This document shows positions 22,571-34,225 of a DNA stretch of 64,000 bases, piece by piece (within the stretch, counting starts at the first letter, position 1; the number at the start of each line of letters is the position of its first letter). The notes under the pieces are model-generated. The model did not search any database. It was not told where the DNA came from and saw only the letters and a list, made by a program, of their open reading frames with translations. This stretch comes from Otis tarda (Eukaryota > Chordata > Aves > Otidiformes > Otididae), in NCBI GenBank assembly GCA_026413225.1, contig CM048591.1, positions 4,355,001 through 4,419,000 of the forward strand. The letters run 5' to 3'. Made by a program: the position numbers and the translations under genes.

Positions 22571-23559
22571 AGCCAATAACTTGGAGGGTGCTGTGCTGAT
22601 TTCAGCCTCTATTGTGACTTCATGTTTGAGGATAAAATTTCTCACGGGGCCACCAGAATGGATCAGAAGTTGAGCAGAGAGGAAGCCATTGCCTCAGCAA
22701 CGGGGGTGAGGATATCTAAAAAAAAAGACTGGGTAATTTCAAGGCCAGTGTAGTTTGTTTTTTTTTTAATTTACATTTTTTCTACTCTAGCCAATTTTGG
22801 TATATGCCTTGGACTGAAATAGCTTCTTCAAGAATCCAGACATCCTTTTGGTAAATATGGCAATTTGATTCTAAACTCATTTTACGCTCAGCAGATAAAT
22901 AAGCAATCATAAACTATGTCATCATAAATAAAAGCCTTATTGAGCTCAAGCAATGAAAACCAATCAATAGAGGACACCCATCCCCAGTGAAAGCAACAGC
23001 TAATGCTCTGTGGTTCCTGCTGGATACTCTGTCTTTGTATTTTAAAACCACAAGGAATTCCCTGTGTCATCAGCAATGACCAGTTTATTGCTGGTGAATT
23101 AGGAAATGAGCAGGGCTAAAGGTGCTTTTGAATTCCACGGACTCATTTGTTTAGCCCATCTTCCAGTGCAGGAGACCACCTGGTTGTCTCATAGGCTTGG
23201 ATGGGGGCAGAAAAAGAAAAGTAGACTCTTCCTTGTGTTTCCACTTACGCATGATAGCAGAGAATGACGTTTTCTGCTCTTCCGACTACAGTGAGGCAAA
23301 TTAAGGTTATCAGTGAATAACAAAGGACCAAGCTGATCAGCTGTCACACATTTACCTCTGTTCCTCTGGTTGTTTCAGTCAAAAAACAAAACCCGAAACA
23401 AAACTGCTGCATTTTTTCTGGAAGTGTTATACTTCCTAACATTTCCTAGATCAAATATATCTCTTTTTTAAAGAGCAAAATTATCTTTTTCAGAGTAGGC
23501 CTATTCATTTTTTATGAGACAAGCTTTTTGAAAATGAATTGTTACAACCTGAAGTGAAT

Positions 23560-23985
23560 AATTTTATTTATGACTAAAAAAAGCTATTTTATGCAACTTG
23601 GAAAGCAAAATACTCCCCCCTCCTCAGTATTTTTTATATCATGGAGTATTTTTAATGAATCGGAAGTTTTAGAAAACTGAAAAATAACCATGCTACTTTT
23701 GCATTTCCGCTATTTATGCCATGACGAATGCTATGCTGACTACCATCAGATGCATTAAATCAGACTCATTTAGTCTACAAAGTGATCAAACTTCGTTTAA
23801 ACAATGCAATTTCCTTTGAAAGTATTAAAGGGTAGAATAACATTTTCAAGTCATTCATTTCCATCTTGCTTAATGAATTATTGATTTGTGCTTTCCTTTT
23901 GAATGATAGTGCTCTGATGTGATAAACATTGATTTGAATCTTTATACAAATACTGTATATCATCAGCATGTTACGGCAATGGAAT
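23560..23985. other. Candidate conserved non-coding element
   Basis: A repeat-free AT-rich stretch with many homeodomain- and POU-like cores, such as TTAATGAATTATTGAT near 23870 and TGCATTAAATCAGACTCATT near 23751. There is no coding pattern. Conservation is inferred from texture only. Confidence 0.28.
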
Positions 23986-26900
23986 AGTACGTATCAAGAT
24001 AGACCTGAAGGAATGGAATAATACGAAAAAACATTATGAGGTGCCACAACTGTGTGCATATGTGTGTGAGGGTGCATGTGAAAAATAACAAATGGAAATG
24101 GAAGTAATACATCCAGGGGGATGATAGTGATGCAGAATTACAGAAAGTTTACATTTGGGTTAACACTGAGCAGGGAACCTTGGAAATGAAAAATAATTAC
24201 TTTCTTCTAGTAGTAATTCTTCTAACTTGACATTTCTTGCAACCACAAGTGCACAGCTGTCACAGGTTTAATGGGAGAGCTTTCTTACAGCCTGCTCATG
24301 TTCAGAAGCTTTAACTTCATGCACAGCTATTCATGCCAATAGGAACCACACAGTCAAAAGACAAAAAGAAACTGCTGAGAGCAGTAAACACATAGATAAT
24401 CCTGTCCACTAAACAATTTTGCATTTCCTTTATGCACCATTTATTTCAGACAAAAAAGCTGCTGAGAGATTTACGTCAAAGTGATTTCCACAGCTCAGCT
24501 GCTCAAGGCTAGGGAGATGATTGAAGCACTGAGCTACACTTTCCCGGGGACCTGTGCATACCCCTTCCCTGCCGTGCCTGGAGATGGGAGATCTCACATG
24601 CTCTCCCTCAGATAAGGTCATCTCTAGCACCAGCTGTGTGGGTTTTGGCAGCCTGGATGAGGGGAAGGAGCTTGTAGTTACTGAGAGAAGAAGGAGCACT
24701 GGTTGTCATTCCTTTGGGTTGTTGGCCAGAGTGGGCATGCTGGGAAGGTGTCCCACCACCCCTCTCCTGAGCCCTCTGCAGAGGGGAGACCACCCCTTTC
24801 ATATCCGTGGGGGAGAAAACAGCCCTCAGGGCACACACAAGGTCAAAATAGCCAGATCTTCCATAACACAAATCACAACATCCATATCGAGTTCTAAACC
24901 ACTCATGCTTGTCATGCAAAAGTCCTCAAATGAGTATAGCTGCACTGGAACAGCACGAGCTCATTCTGTCTTACACATTCACAGCGAAATAGACTTAAAA
25001 CTAATGAACTGTAACTATTATGCACCAGGGTTGCATTGAAATTTTGCCTAGCAGGGTGAGGAGTAAATATCACCATTTGGGGACTAACCAGATCCAAGCA
25101 CACAAGCTTAGACCAAGAAATGCAAAGCGGGATCAGGGAATCATGGAAGCTAGGCTCCTTCTCTCTCTAACATCACAACTAGCATGCTCAATGCAGTTGA
25201 GAGGGTGTTACCATTTATCCTAGTGTAGGCCAACATCAGGATACAAACCCTTGGAGTAGGAAACAATCCAGCCCTCGTGTGAGCATCACCACATAGGCAG
25301 TATTGGCCAGTTTACTATAAAACCCTGTCTCAGTGATGTACCTGTAGGTATAACCTAACATAAGGTTAATCAGGCTAGGCAAGGTGTACGAATACAGATA
25401 TTCAAATAAATTTGTACAACAACCCATATAAAATATTAGTTTTCATACACGCATTTTTGTGTATGGTCTCATTCTTTCAAAGTGTCTCTCCAGACTCAAT
25501 AGACCCCATGGAATGAGATGCCCCTGAAAATTTTGCATGAGTTTCCCAGGAGAAGGTGGTTAATTCAGAGTTGAAACCTTAGCTTCTTCTGGTCTCTCCA
25601 GAATCAGGTATCATATTTCTGTCACTCAATAAAAATGAGTTCTCCCTTCCCAGGAAGTATTTCTAGTATTAATTTAGAGAATGAATCACTTTTTTGTGGT
25701 TATCAGTAAAAAAACCCCAAACGGTCTGTTTAAAACCTATTAGCAAGCACAGGAAGGCTAAAGAAAGCATAATTCATGTGATTTTTTTTTTCCCCTTTCC
25801 ATATATTTAACAGTGTTTTGGAACACGATGCATAACATACACAGCTCTGATTGTCCAGAGGTAGATCAACATCCTGCATCAATGGTCTTACATACAGATT
25901 GGGAAAATGAAACTTGAGACTTCAGTTTGCCAATAGGTGGGAAAAAAAAAATAGATCGTGGGGTTGAAAAGTTGTAGTCATTATGGCATTTGCATTATGA
26001 CAAATTAAAAACCAGTATTCCAGGTTATGGCCAGTGCTATAAAGCTGGTATTCTACACTGTGTATTGCAAGCTCATTTAAAATGTACTCTTCCTCCACAT
26101 GATGAGAACACAAATTATAATTAGGAAAGTAACCCAAGCAGAAAATTAGTCTGGAGGACTAGTCTGAGTATGCTCCTGCAGACAAAGCCATCCTGTGTCT
26201 TAACTTCACTGTCTCGCTATAGGGAGAGATTGATGAAGAAGATAAAGGCAAGGACAGATATAGCTTTCCGGGGCGGGGGGGGAAGGGGGAGGAAGACTTT
26301 GCAAGTATGATCCGTAATGTCTGAGTCACGCAAGCATGCACAAAGAGAAGCACCACCAAATCCCACCTTTGCAGTTACTCACAGCACAGGCTGTTACAGT
26401 TGCGATGCGCAGGTCTATACCTAGATTTTTCTTCCCATAATCCTATTCCTAGGCAAAAATCCACATTTATGAGCACAGATAAGGTCTGTTGACCCCACCA
26501 TGAACCCAGACCCTACTTGTACAAGTAAATGTGTGCAACATTTCTAACCAACAAAGGGTTAGCTGTAAAGGTAGTGATCTGGGGAAAAAAAAAAGTCATT
26601 CAAAATTTAATTCTAAAACAAAGTTAGAGGTACAAAAGAAAAAAAAAGTCAAGACATACTTGCTACCACTAAATGATAAACCAAATAAATGATCTTGACA
26701 AAATTATAAGCAAGCAAGGCACATATCTGAAAACATTTGCATTTGATGTTTTATCTTCTTGAAAAATTTTGTGAGGTTTAAAAAAAAAAGCCAAATAGTT
26801 TTGTAGAAATCACTTGGTATCTCTGTACTTTATCTAGGTCAACTGGAACAATGCACTGACTGGAAAATTATACCTACCTTTTTGGTACCTCTTCTTGTAG

Positions 26901-29900
26901 AAAGGAGACCAGTGTACTAGACAGGGGTTACATTGCATTCAGAGGACAGGATCATAATTTAATCTGTTAAATCTTATTTGCTTTTTCTGTAACTGATACC
27001 ACTTCATTGTGAGTAAGAGCACCTATGACCTCCCAGTACCTTACAGGACTTAACAGATTTATCCTTGTTTTGAAAGAGATAAAAGAGAAAAAAAAAAACC
27101 TGAGGAGTGAAGGAGTTCTATCAACAGCTGCCCTGAAAAAAAAAAAATGTGCTCTGCTAGAAGGGATCAGAGTTTGGCAAAAAAATTGCAATGTTTGGTG
27201 AGTCTGAAGCTAGGTGCCTACCTAACATATAGGATTTTTAAAAGTGAGAATTAAGATGTGAGAGGCCTTATTTTCTCTGGAGGTGGCCTGCATCCATGCC
27301 TGTTGGTGCATGCAGCACCAGTCAAGACTTCAACAAAACAGACCTTTTTTAGAAGGATGTGTAAAAATGTTATCAGGTTGCAGAACGACATACAACAGCC
27401 CCTGTGCTAAGTCCGGCTCTTCTCAGTTACCATCCATAACCCAGGGAATTTATCACAACTGCTGCAGGTGTTACCCAAAATATTTACCCTGAATAGATCT
27501 TTGATCTCAAGTGTAACTGCGTGATCCAGAAATTTGGTGCACCCTGGCATCGAGTATTCCCTGGGTGTGTGCAGTTATCCTGAACCTTTTCTGCTCCCCT
27601 GTTTTGTTCCTTTTTGACTGAACTAAACAAAACAAGAGGAACAGAGGCTAGGAAAGAGTTGCCCTCTTGTTTTTTGTGGGATAAATGTTACTTAATGTTT
27701 TACGGAACGAATAAAGACATCAAAACACATTCAACCCGACACACCCTTAGACCCAAATCCATCATCTTGGCTCTGCAAGAACACAAATTATCTACTGCAG
27801 CTCCTGCTGGTTACTGGGACTCTGCCATGTTTATCTAATCTGCACGTTTTATGTTTGTCTCTTACTCACAGGCTAGGTGGAGCATCTCACTTCAGTAAAC
27901 AAATGGTGTGGAGGTTCAGCTGGTGGTCGGTGACAGGGATAAGAAATCCAAGCCAGGAAAAGCTCCCAGAAGTATTGCTTGAACCTAAATGAAAGATTAG
28001 ATTGATTAGTGATAGTTGCTCATCTCTTTTTAAGGCTGTGGTGTGTCAGGTTTATTCATTTCACATTAGTTCATATGCAAATTCAAAAATTTTTCTACTG
28101 CATCCCATGTGTCCAAGAGCTTTGGGAAAAGGGAATTACAATTCAACACTGTGCTTCTGTTCATTTAGAGGTGATTTAAAACCATGTCTGGAATAAGCAG
28201 GGGTTTATTAATTGTTGTTCAGGTACTGACATTTCCTGAACTGGACTGTAGAAGAAATCAAAAGTTTCCAAAACTAGAAGTTTGAAAACCAAAAGCAAAA
28301 TTTAAAGTAATACCCCATTACTGAAAAGCACATAAACACCTGTGTGGCCAAAGCTCCTTTTTTAAACTTCGTGACTGGGACATGTGTTGCTAATTTTCAG
28401 TGCCCTTTTTTGAAAACTTTAGACATAGGGTTTTTTTTTTTTTTGTATTCAAAATGTCAAAAACATTTACAAAAGGGAAGCACTTTCTGTAAAGAAAAAA
28501 ATGGGAAAGGAATGGAAATTAGTTTTTACTGCTTATCAGAGTCTCCATGTGGGTTTTAATTTTGATGAAACGAAAACAATACAAAGTCCTTGAAAACAAA
28601 ATCAGTAATGAGGATGTAGAAGACTTGGGCAACTGAAAATTTTATTTTTGATTACTGATTCCTGGCTGTTTCATTCCTTCCTCTATATTTTCAGATAAAT
28701 GTCTTCTGGAAAGTAGCTCTATATTATAGGCTACTTTAATTTTAAAATTCTGGTTTGGTGACATTTACAGGATATTTAACACTTTCCAAAACTGTGATGG
28801 TATTTATAGTCCTGGATATAGTTTTAGGAACCTAATTTCAAGTTTAAAAATACTGACTCATAGGATTCTTGAGATGTGTAAGAAATGTCCTTTAGAACAC
28901 GCGTAAGACGACAAGAATAAAAGTGTTGGGCTAAAAGCCTGGTCAGAGAAATAAAAACTTACCAGGAAAGCTGTTAAACTGCTCATGTAAAATTGCACTG
29001 AGCAGCCTGTAACGTCCTTACGTAAGGTTCACAACCAAAGGACGTCTTGGGCTGTACAAAGACTTACAGAGCTGGAACTCCGGAAGTCCAGCATAGGAAG
29101 TCCTCAGTAAGTCCAACTTGAGGATACACATGCATGTGTAGCCAACAGGAGGGGAAACTTGGTTATTAACATTTTATTATTGAACTAGGCAATAACACTT
29201 TCTTAAAGTTCAGTATTTTTGGTTACTAGAGTTCCCTCAGTCCAACAGACATGACATCTCTTCCACATGAAAAAGATTTTCTGTGTTGGCAGCTTTCAGA
29301 GTACCTGGTGCTTGTCAAACAGACCTGGGTTCAGGTGATAAGACAGTATCTGGTTTTATCATGAACAAAAAACCCGAAGAAAACCCAAACAAGAATACTT
29401 GCAGTATTAATTATAATGATTGCAAGAAAAAAAAATTAAAATAGAAGCCTTTTCCGTTATTCTAGCAGAGGGCAAGGCAGACTGAAAGCTGTTCTTTGCC
29501 AAAACAAAAAATCTCATGATCTCAACTTCTTTTCAAGATTTTAGAAATCATTGGCTTACTCAGTAGTTTTCTGAAAGCTTGAGAAATCACACTATGGATT
29601 TTTTTTTGGTGGATTTTCTATCAGTTCGTTGAACTGAAGAAATCAGAAAAGTTCTACTTTCCTGGAGCTTTTCAGCACCTCCTCCTTTCCACCTTCCTAC
29701 AGATTAAAATCAGTATGATGTAGCAAGACTGGCCAGAAGAAAGAATATGCAGAAGCACCTCTTAGAGCCTCAGGCTTTCAAACTCCAAAGGACAGGGATG
29801 AAAGCTCCAGACACGAGGCACAGCTGTACTCTTTGAAGGTGTATCCCTTAAATTTGAAACTCGCAAGCTGTTCCCCTCTGCCTCCTCCCTTGCTGCCTGA

Positions 29901-29904
29901 CTCC

Positions 29905-30050
29905 TCTGGTTTTAATTAATGACATAATTATGGTCCTCCATTGCAATACAAGACTCTGTTCAGGCAGCACGCAGGAGCACTTTGAAGGAGCCCTCCAGTT
30001 AAACAAGAATGGTGATTACTCTTCTTTAAAAATTATGTGGACATACAGAG
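29905..30050. other. Candidate conserved non-coding element
   Basis: Two TAATTA homeodomain cores lie 12 bp apart (29913-29918 and 29925-29930), about one helical turn, within a repeat-free stretch. It is followed by TCCATTGCAATACAAGAC. The regular spacing fits an enhancer, but this is inference. Confidence 0.3.
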
Positions 30051-30353
30051 AGGTCATTGCAGGCTTCTTGAGTTAAATCTGTACTTGCACTAGTACTGTT
30101 CAGCAGCCAAAATAGGTTGAAGAGAACTAAGTATGGATTCCTTTCTGTCTTCAAAGTATAGCCTTTCCTATCTGACCTTTGAATACAGGTCCTGCAGTGC
30201 TTTGGAGGGCCTCTGTGAGGACCATTCAGTAGTCTCAGTGATTTACCAATGGCCAAAATTGTACATCCAGATATAGGTGTTGCCCTTTAATTGTGATGCC
30301 CTTAATAATTTGCTATGCTTTTAATAAGTTCTTTTAATTTTTGGTCAGCTCTG

Positions 30354-30407
30354 AGTTGGTCAGGCAGTTGGACTAGGTGATCGTTGGAGGTTCCTTTCAG
30401 CTGAAAT
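30354..30407 (+). mobile_element. CR1 3' tail with ATCCT-type end
   Basis: A very short CR1 3' end: GTTGGACTAGGTGATCG, GGAGGTTCCTTTCAGCTGAA, then ATATCC. It leads without a gap into the pentamer repeat, so the microsatellite grew from this element's tail. Confidence 0.8.
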
Positions 30408-30522
30408 ATCCTATCCTATCCTATCCTATCCTATCCTATCCTATCCTATCCTATCCTATCCTATCCTATCCTATCCTATCCTATCCTATCCTATCCTATC
30501 CTATCCTATCCTATCCTATCCT
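30408..30522 (+). repeat. Microsatellite (ATCCT)23, perfect
   Basis: Exactly 115 bp made of 23 uninterrupted ATCCT units. It is by far the longest simple repeat in the window and lies between a CR1 tail and a second CR1 body. Confidence 0.98.
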
Positions 30523-31922
30523 GATCCAATAGACGCTCACAGCCTGGAGAAGGACCACAGGTCAGAAGCAGAGCACCTGAAGAGCAGCACTAAGGAATTC
30601 CAGCCACTCCAGCCAGTAAGTCACTTTCACGGAGGGCTCAGCTTAAATGCCTCTACACAAATGCAAGTGGCGTGGGAAATAAACAAGAGGAGTTAGAGAT
30701 GTCCACATGCCTGTAGGGTTACGATCTTATTTGCACCATGGAGATGTGGTGGGATGGTTCCTATGACTGGAGTGTTGGGATGGAGGGGTATAGGTTCAGG
30801 AAGAGGAGATGAAGGGGAGATGTTGCCCTCTATGTCAATGGCCAGCTGGAGTGCACGGAGCTCCACCTGGGTGTGGATGAGGAGCCACCTGAGAGGTTAT
30901 GGGCTGAGATTAAAGGGAGGGAGGGACAAGTGGCATTATAGTGGGGGTCTGCTACAGGCCACCTGATCAGAAAGAGCAAGCAGATGAAGCCTTCTATAGA
31001 CAGACAGGAGTAGCCTCACATTCACAAGCCATGGTGCTCATGGGGGACTTCAACCATCATGGTACCTGTTTGAGGGACAACACAGCAGGGTATGAGCAAT
31101 CCAGGAGGTTCCTGGAATGTGTTTATGATAGCTTCCTTCTCCAAGTGATAGAGGAGCCAATGAGGAGGGGTGCTACGCTAGACTTTGTTCTCACTAAAAA
31201 GGAGAGGCTTGTGTGGAATGTGAAGCTCAAGGGTACCCTTGGCTGCAGTGACCATGAGATGGTGGAGTTCAAGATCCTTAGGGTAGTGAGCAAGGGGTAC
31301 AGGAAGCTCTCTGCCCTGGACTTTGGGAGCGCAGACTTTGCCCTCTTCAGGGATCTACTTGGCAGAGTATTATGAGATAAAGCCCTGGAGGAAAGAGGCA
31401 CCCAAGAACACGGGTTAATACTCAGAGATCACCTCCTCCAAGCTCAGGAGTGATGCATGCCAAGGAAGAGGAAGTTGGGCAAAAATGCCAGAAAGCCTGT
31501 GTGGATGAAGAAGGAGCTCCTGGACCAATTGAAAATCAAAAAGGAAGCCTACAGAGGGTGGAAGCAAAGACAGGTAACCTGGGAGGAATATTGATAAATT
31601 GTCCAAACAGCCAGGGGTCAGGTTGGGAAAGCTAAAGCCCTGACAGGGGGCATGTAGTGATAGGACAAGGACAACTTTAAACTGAAAGAGGGTAGATTTG
31701 GATTAGACATGAGGAAGAAATTCCTCACTGTGAGAGTGGTGAGGCACTGAAACAAGTTGCCCAGAGAAGCTGTGGATACCCTTGGAAGTGTTCAAGGCCA
31801 GGTCGAATAGGGCTTTGAGTGACCTGGTTTAATGGAAGGTACCCCTGCCTATGGCATGGGAAGTTGAAACTTTAAAAAGTCCCTTCCAATCCAAACCATT
31901 CTATGATTCTATGATTCTATAA
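30523..31922 (+). mobile_element. CR1 retrotransposon with internal deletion
   Basis: A plus-strand CR1 that starts directly after the microsatellite. It carries the region upstream of and through the ORF2 endonuclease, then jumps near 31640-31655 to the end of the element (AGGACAAGGACAACTTTAAA, GAGGGTAGATTTGGATTAG, TTGCCCAGAGAAGCTGTGG). It ends with CCATTCTATGATTCTATGAT at about 31901-31922. The reverse transcriptase region that lies between these parts in a full CR1 is missing. This may be an internal deletion or template jump in one copy, or two fragments inserted side by side. Confidence 0.93.
30738..31640 (+). pseudogene. CR1 ORF2 endonuclease fragment
   Basis: In CR1 this apurinic-type (EEP) endonuclease nicks the target DNA. 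From 30738 the frame reads MEMWWDGSYDW, then VALYVNGQLECTELHLG, with an in-frame TGA at 30810-30812 and a TAG at 30939-30941 where the frame shifts. From 30941 a 144-codon frame continues: VCYRPPDQ, then the catalytic-region GDFNH at 31043-31057 and the C-terminal SDH signature at 31247-31255 (in CSDHEMVEF). After 31375 further stops occur. The main active-site motifs GDFN and SDH are still readable, but the stop, the frameshift and the absence of RT make it inactive. Confidence 0.92.
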
Positions 31923-32669
31923 TCCTACCCTCCAGACCTCCCTACATTGGAGGACAGCTCTGATACAGCTGTAAGATCTAGACTTCATGAGGATGCGGGC
32001 GATGCAGCCCAGCCTGATCCAAGAGGTTTTCTTGACCTGAATCTGATATTTTCCCTTATCTCCATCTCCTGTACTGACATAGAGATCTTGCTACATCATT
32101 TCTGACCCTGACAAGTATTGATAGACTCCTCCTGTTTACTGATTACCTTATCTCTGACACAGCCTGGTTAACTCAATACACTCTGCAAGTTTTCATCCTC
32201 CCCTGGTTCCACAAAGATTTCTCAAGACAGTATGTGCCAACACAGTATCCAGGTGTGGCTGAAATGGCCCAGAGATATAGGAAAAGATTAGTCCTCCTGT
32301 CCGTAACACAATGTTATATCAAGCCGCATTACTCAAAAGTAAATTCTCTTTTGCTTTACTGCATGGCAACATTTGATTGTTTAAAGTTAAGCAATTTTTC
32401 TGAAGGAAGGGAGGGAAGAACATCTGTAAATTGTTTTACTCTGCTTGTTTGATAGTCATCACTGTGAATCAGACAGTGCGGAAGATAAAGGCTTTTAACT
32501 TAAGCTGAAAACCAAAGCATCATAACTGCGACCATAACAGCCGCTCTCCTGTGTGGGAGAGGGGAGGCAGGGGAAGCTATAGCACCATTCATCACTGGAT
32601 TATCACAGATCAATGCAAACTGAATGACCAAATACTTTCTTTCTAGCCTCTTTCATTTCCTGAGTTTGC

Positions 32670-32690
32670 TTTTTTTTTTTTTTTTTTTTT
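32670..32690. repeat. Poly-T tract (21 T)
   Basis: The longest homopolymer in the window. No attached element body is recognised. Confidence 0.95.
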
Positions 32691-32799
32691 AATTTGCGCT
32701 CGATGTTGGTGTGCAAGAGCCAAACGAGTGAAACTTCCTTACTGAAATGTAAAAAGGGACAGCGAAAACGAAAAAGAAAGATGGGGAAATATTTCTAGG

Positions 32800-33060
32800 G
32801 CTGGTTTGCGTAACACTGATTTCCAGCATGTTGCAAATTTACTGGTGTCCCTTTAAGAATACTCTTATCTTGATTTATAAAAGCTAACAGCATTGAAAAT
32901 ACAGTAATTAACATGTTCATAATGTAAATGCTAATCATTTAACATGTCAAGCATCTTCATCCCCTACTGAATCAATCTGAATTATTAAAACAGCCTTTCT
33001 AAGACCTTTAAAATCAACTCTCAAAGCATGCACTAAACAACCACACCGTTGGCATACGGG
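32800..33060. other. Candidate conserved non-coding element
   Basis: A repeat-free stretch with a TAATTA core at 32905-32910 and an octamer-like ATGCTAAT at 32928-32935, followed by CATTTAACATG. It resembles a developmental enhancer in texture only. Confidence 0.27.
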
Positions 33061-34165
33061 AGCACTAAGTTACAAATTTATGTGTTAGACTGTCTGACAC
33101 ACTCGTTCTCTTTGATGGGAAAAAACAAAGCCAAAAAATCTCCCCTCAAAATCTTGCATTCAGAACTGTGTAATCTGTATGCATAAGTGAAATTATTTTT
33201 TTTCTCAGAAATTTTCTAATTTTTTTTAACCATAAACCTTATAGAGAGGAAAAAAAAAAAGAAAAAAGGAAAGTAATCTATTCAGGTTAAGAAACAAGTT
33301 TTTCCACAACAAAACTTTGTGGCAATCTGAAGTGGTGTTGAAGCAATAAGTATATAAAGATAACAAAAAATAAATCTAATAAAGTAAAAATTCAAGTTCC
33401 CAGTTTTAAAACAGTTTCTGTCAAGATTGTTATTGGACGTGAAGAAAGCTGTATGTGCATTTGGAAATTGTTTTTAATTATTATAAATAAAGACTATATC
33501 TTAAAATCAAAGTTATTCCCATGTTTACTGCAGAAAAGGTAAGAAAAAAAGTTTATTTTCAAATACCTACAAAACAGAGATGGAATTATTAGATGGATGC
33601 ATCTTACCTCACAGTCAGCTCGCGACACTTCGACAAAGAGTCGTGAAGTCTCATTTGCGTATATATATGTATGAAGATACAGCCAAGCGTCTGCATGAAA
33701 TGGCTGTTTCCTGGTCAATCTATTGAAAGAAGATGTCAGATATGATTTTTTTTTTTTTTGGTTACAGATAGAAAATAAATGAAGTTTTGCAATCCAGTAC
33801 AAAACCCATCACATAAAAAGTGAGTCTCAAATACTTTCCTATCAAATTGCACAATAGTCGTGTTAACATCTTGTTCTACTTGAACAATCAGATAACGGAC
33901 TGGATGTTAATAGGCAAAGGTTGTTCTTGCTTTGGGAAAATCTTCTATGCCCATGAAATGAACTGATTTTTCATGATGCTACGGTACTTCATTACAGCTA
34001 GATCAGCTTTTCAGTGGGAGTAGAAGAGCACAGCCCCTCTGCAGTGCATACATCTGGATTATTTTACACCAGCTGGGAATTTAGCCCTTGTTTTCTATAT
34101 CTTGATCCACCTGATCTCAGGTATAAGTTGAAATTCTACCTGGGTAATCCTAAATCCCTTCTTTA

Positions 34166-34225
34166 TTGTCAGAAAGGAGGAAACTCATTTCAGAGAGGTT
34201 AAAATTTTACAAAGTTTGTGTACTC
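34166..34225 (+). repeat. MIR-like ancient SINE scrap
   Basis: GGAGGAAACTCATTTCAGAG followed by AGGTTAA resembles the MIR 3' region (GAGGAAACTGAGGC...AGAGAGGTTAA). It is short and diverged. Confidence 0.4.

Larger units (their letters stand above)
22571..30353. other. Long unannotated stretch
   Basis: About 7.8 kb without a recognisable gene or young repeat. The stretches 23560-23985 and 29905-30050 resemble conserved non-coding elements. Frames around 24554-25039 are longer than usual (up to 161 codons) but match nothing I know. A/T runs occur at 25782-25791, 26584-26594, 27088-27099, 27136-27147 and 28431-28444, and a G run near 26272-26281. Confidence 0.5.

Noticed and set aside
30754-30966. 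70-codon plus-strand frame
   Set aside because: It is an out-of-frame shadow of the CR1 endonuclease fragment.
31123-31606. Minus-strand frames of 63-92 codons
   Set aside because: They are antisense shadows of CR1 ORF2 with no independent support.
33609-33650. Possible small hairpin (CTTCGAC...GTCGTGAAG)
   Set aside because: The stem is only about 7 bp with a bulge; it is too short for a miRNA precursor or a defined structure.
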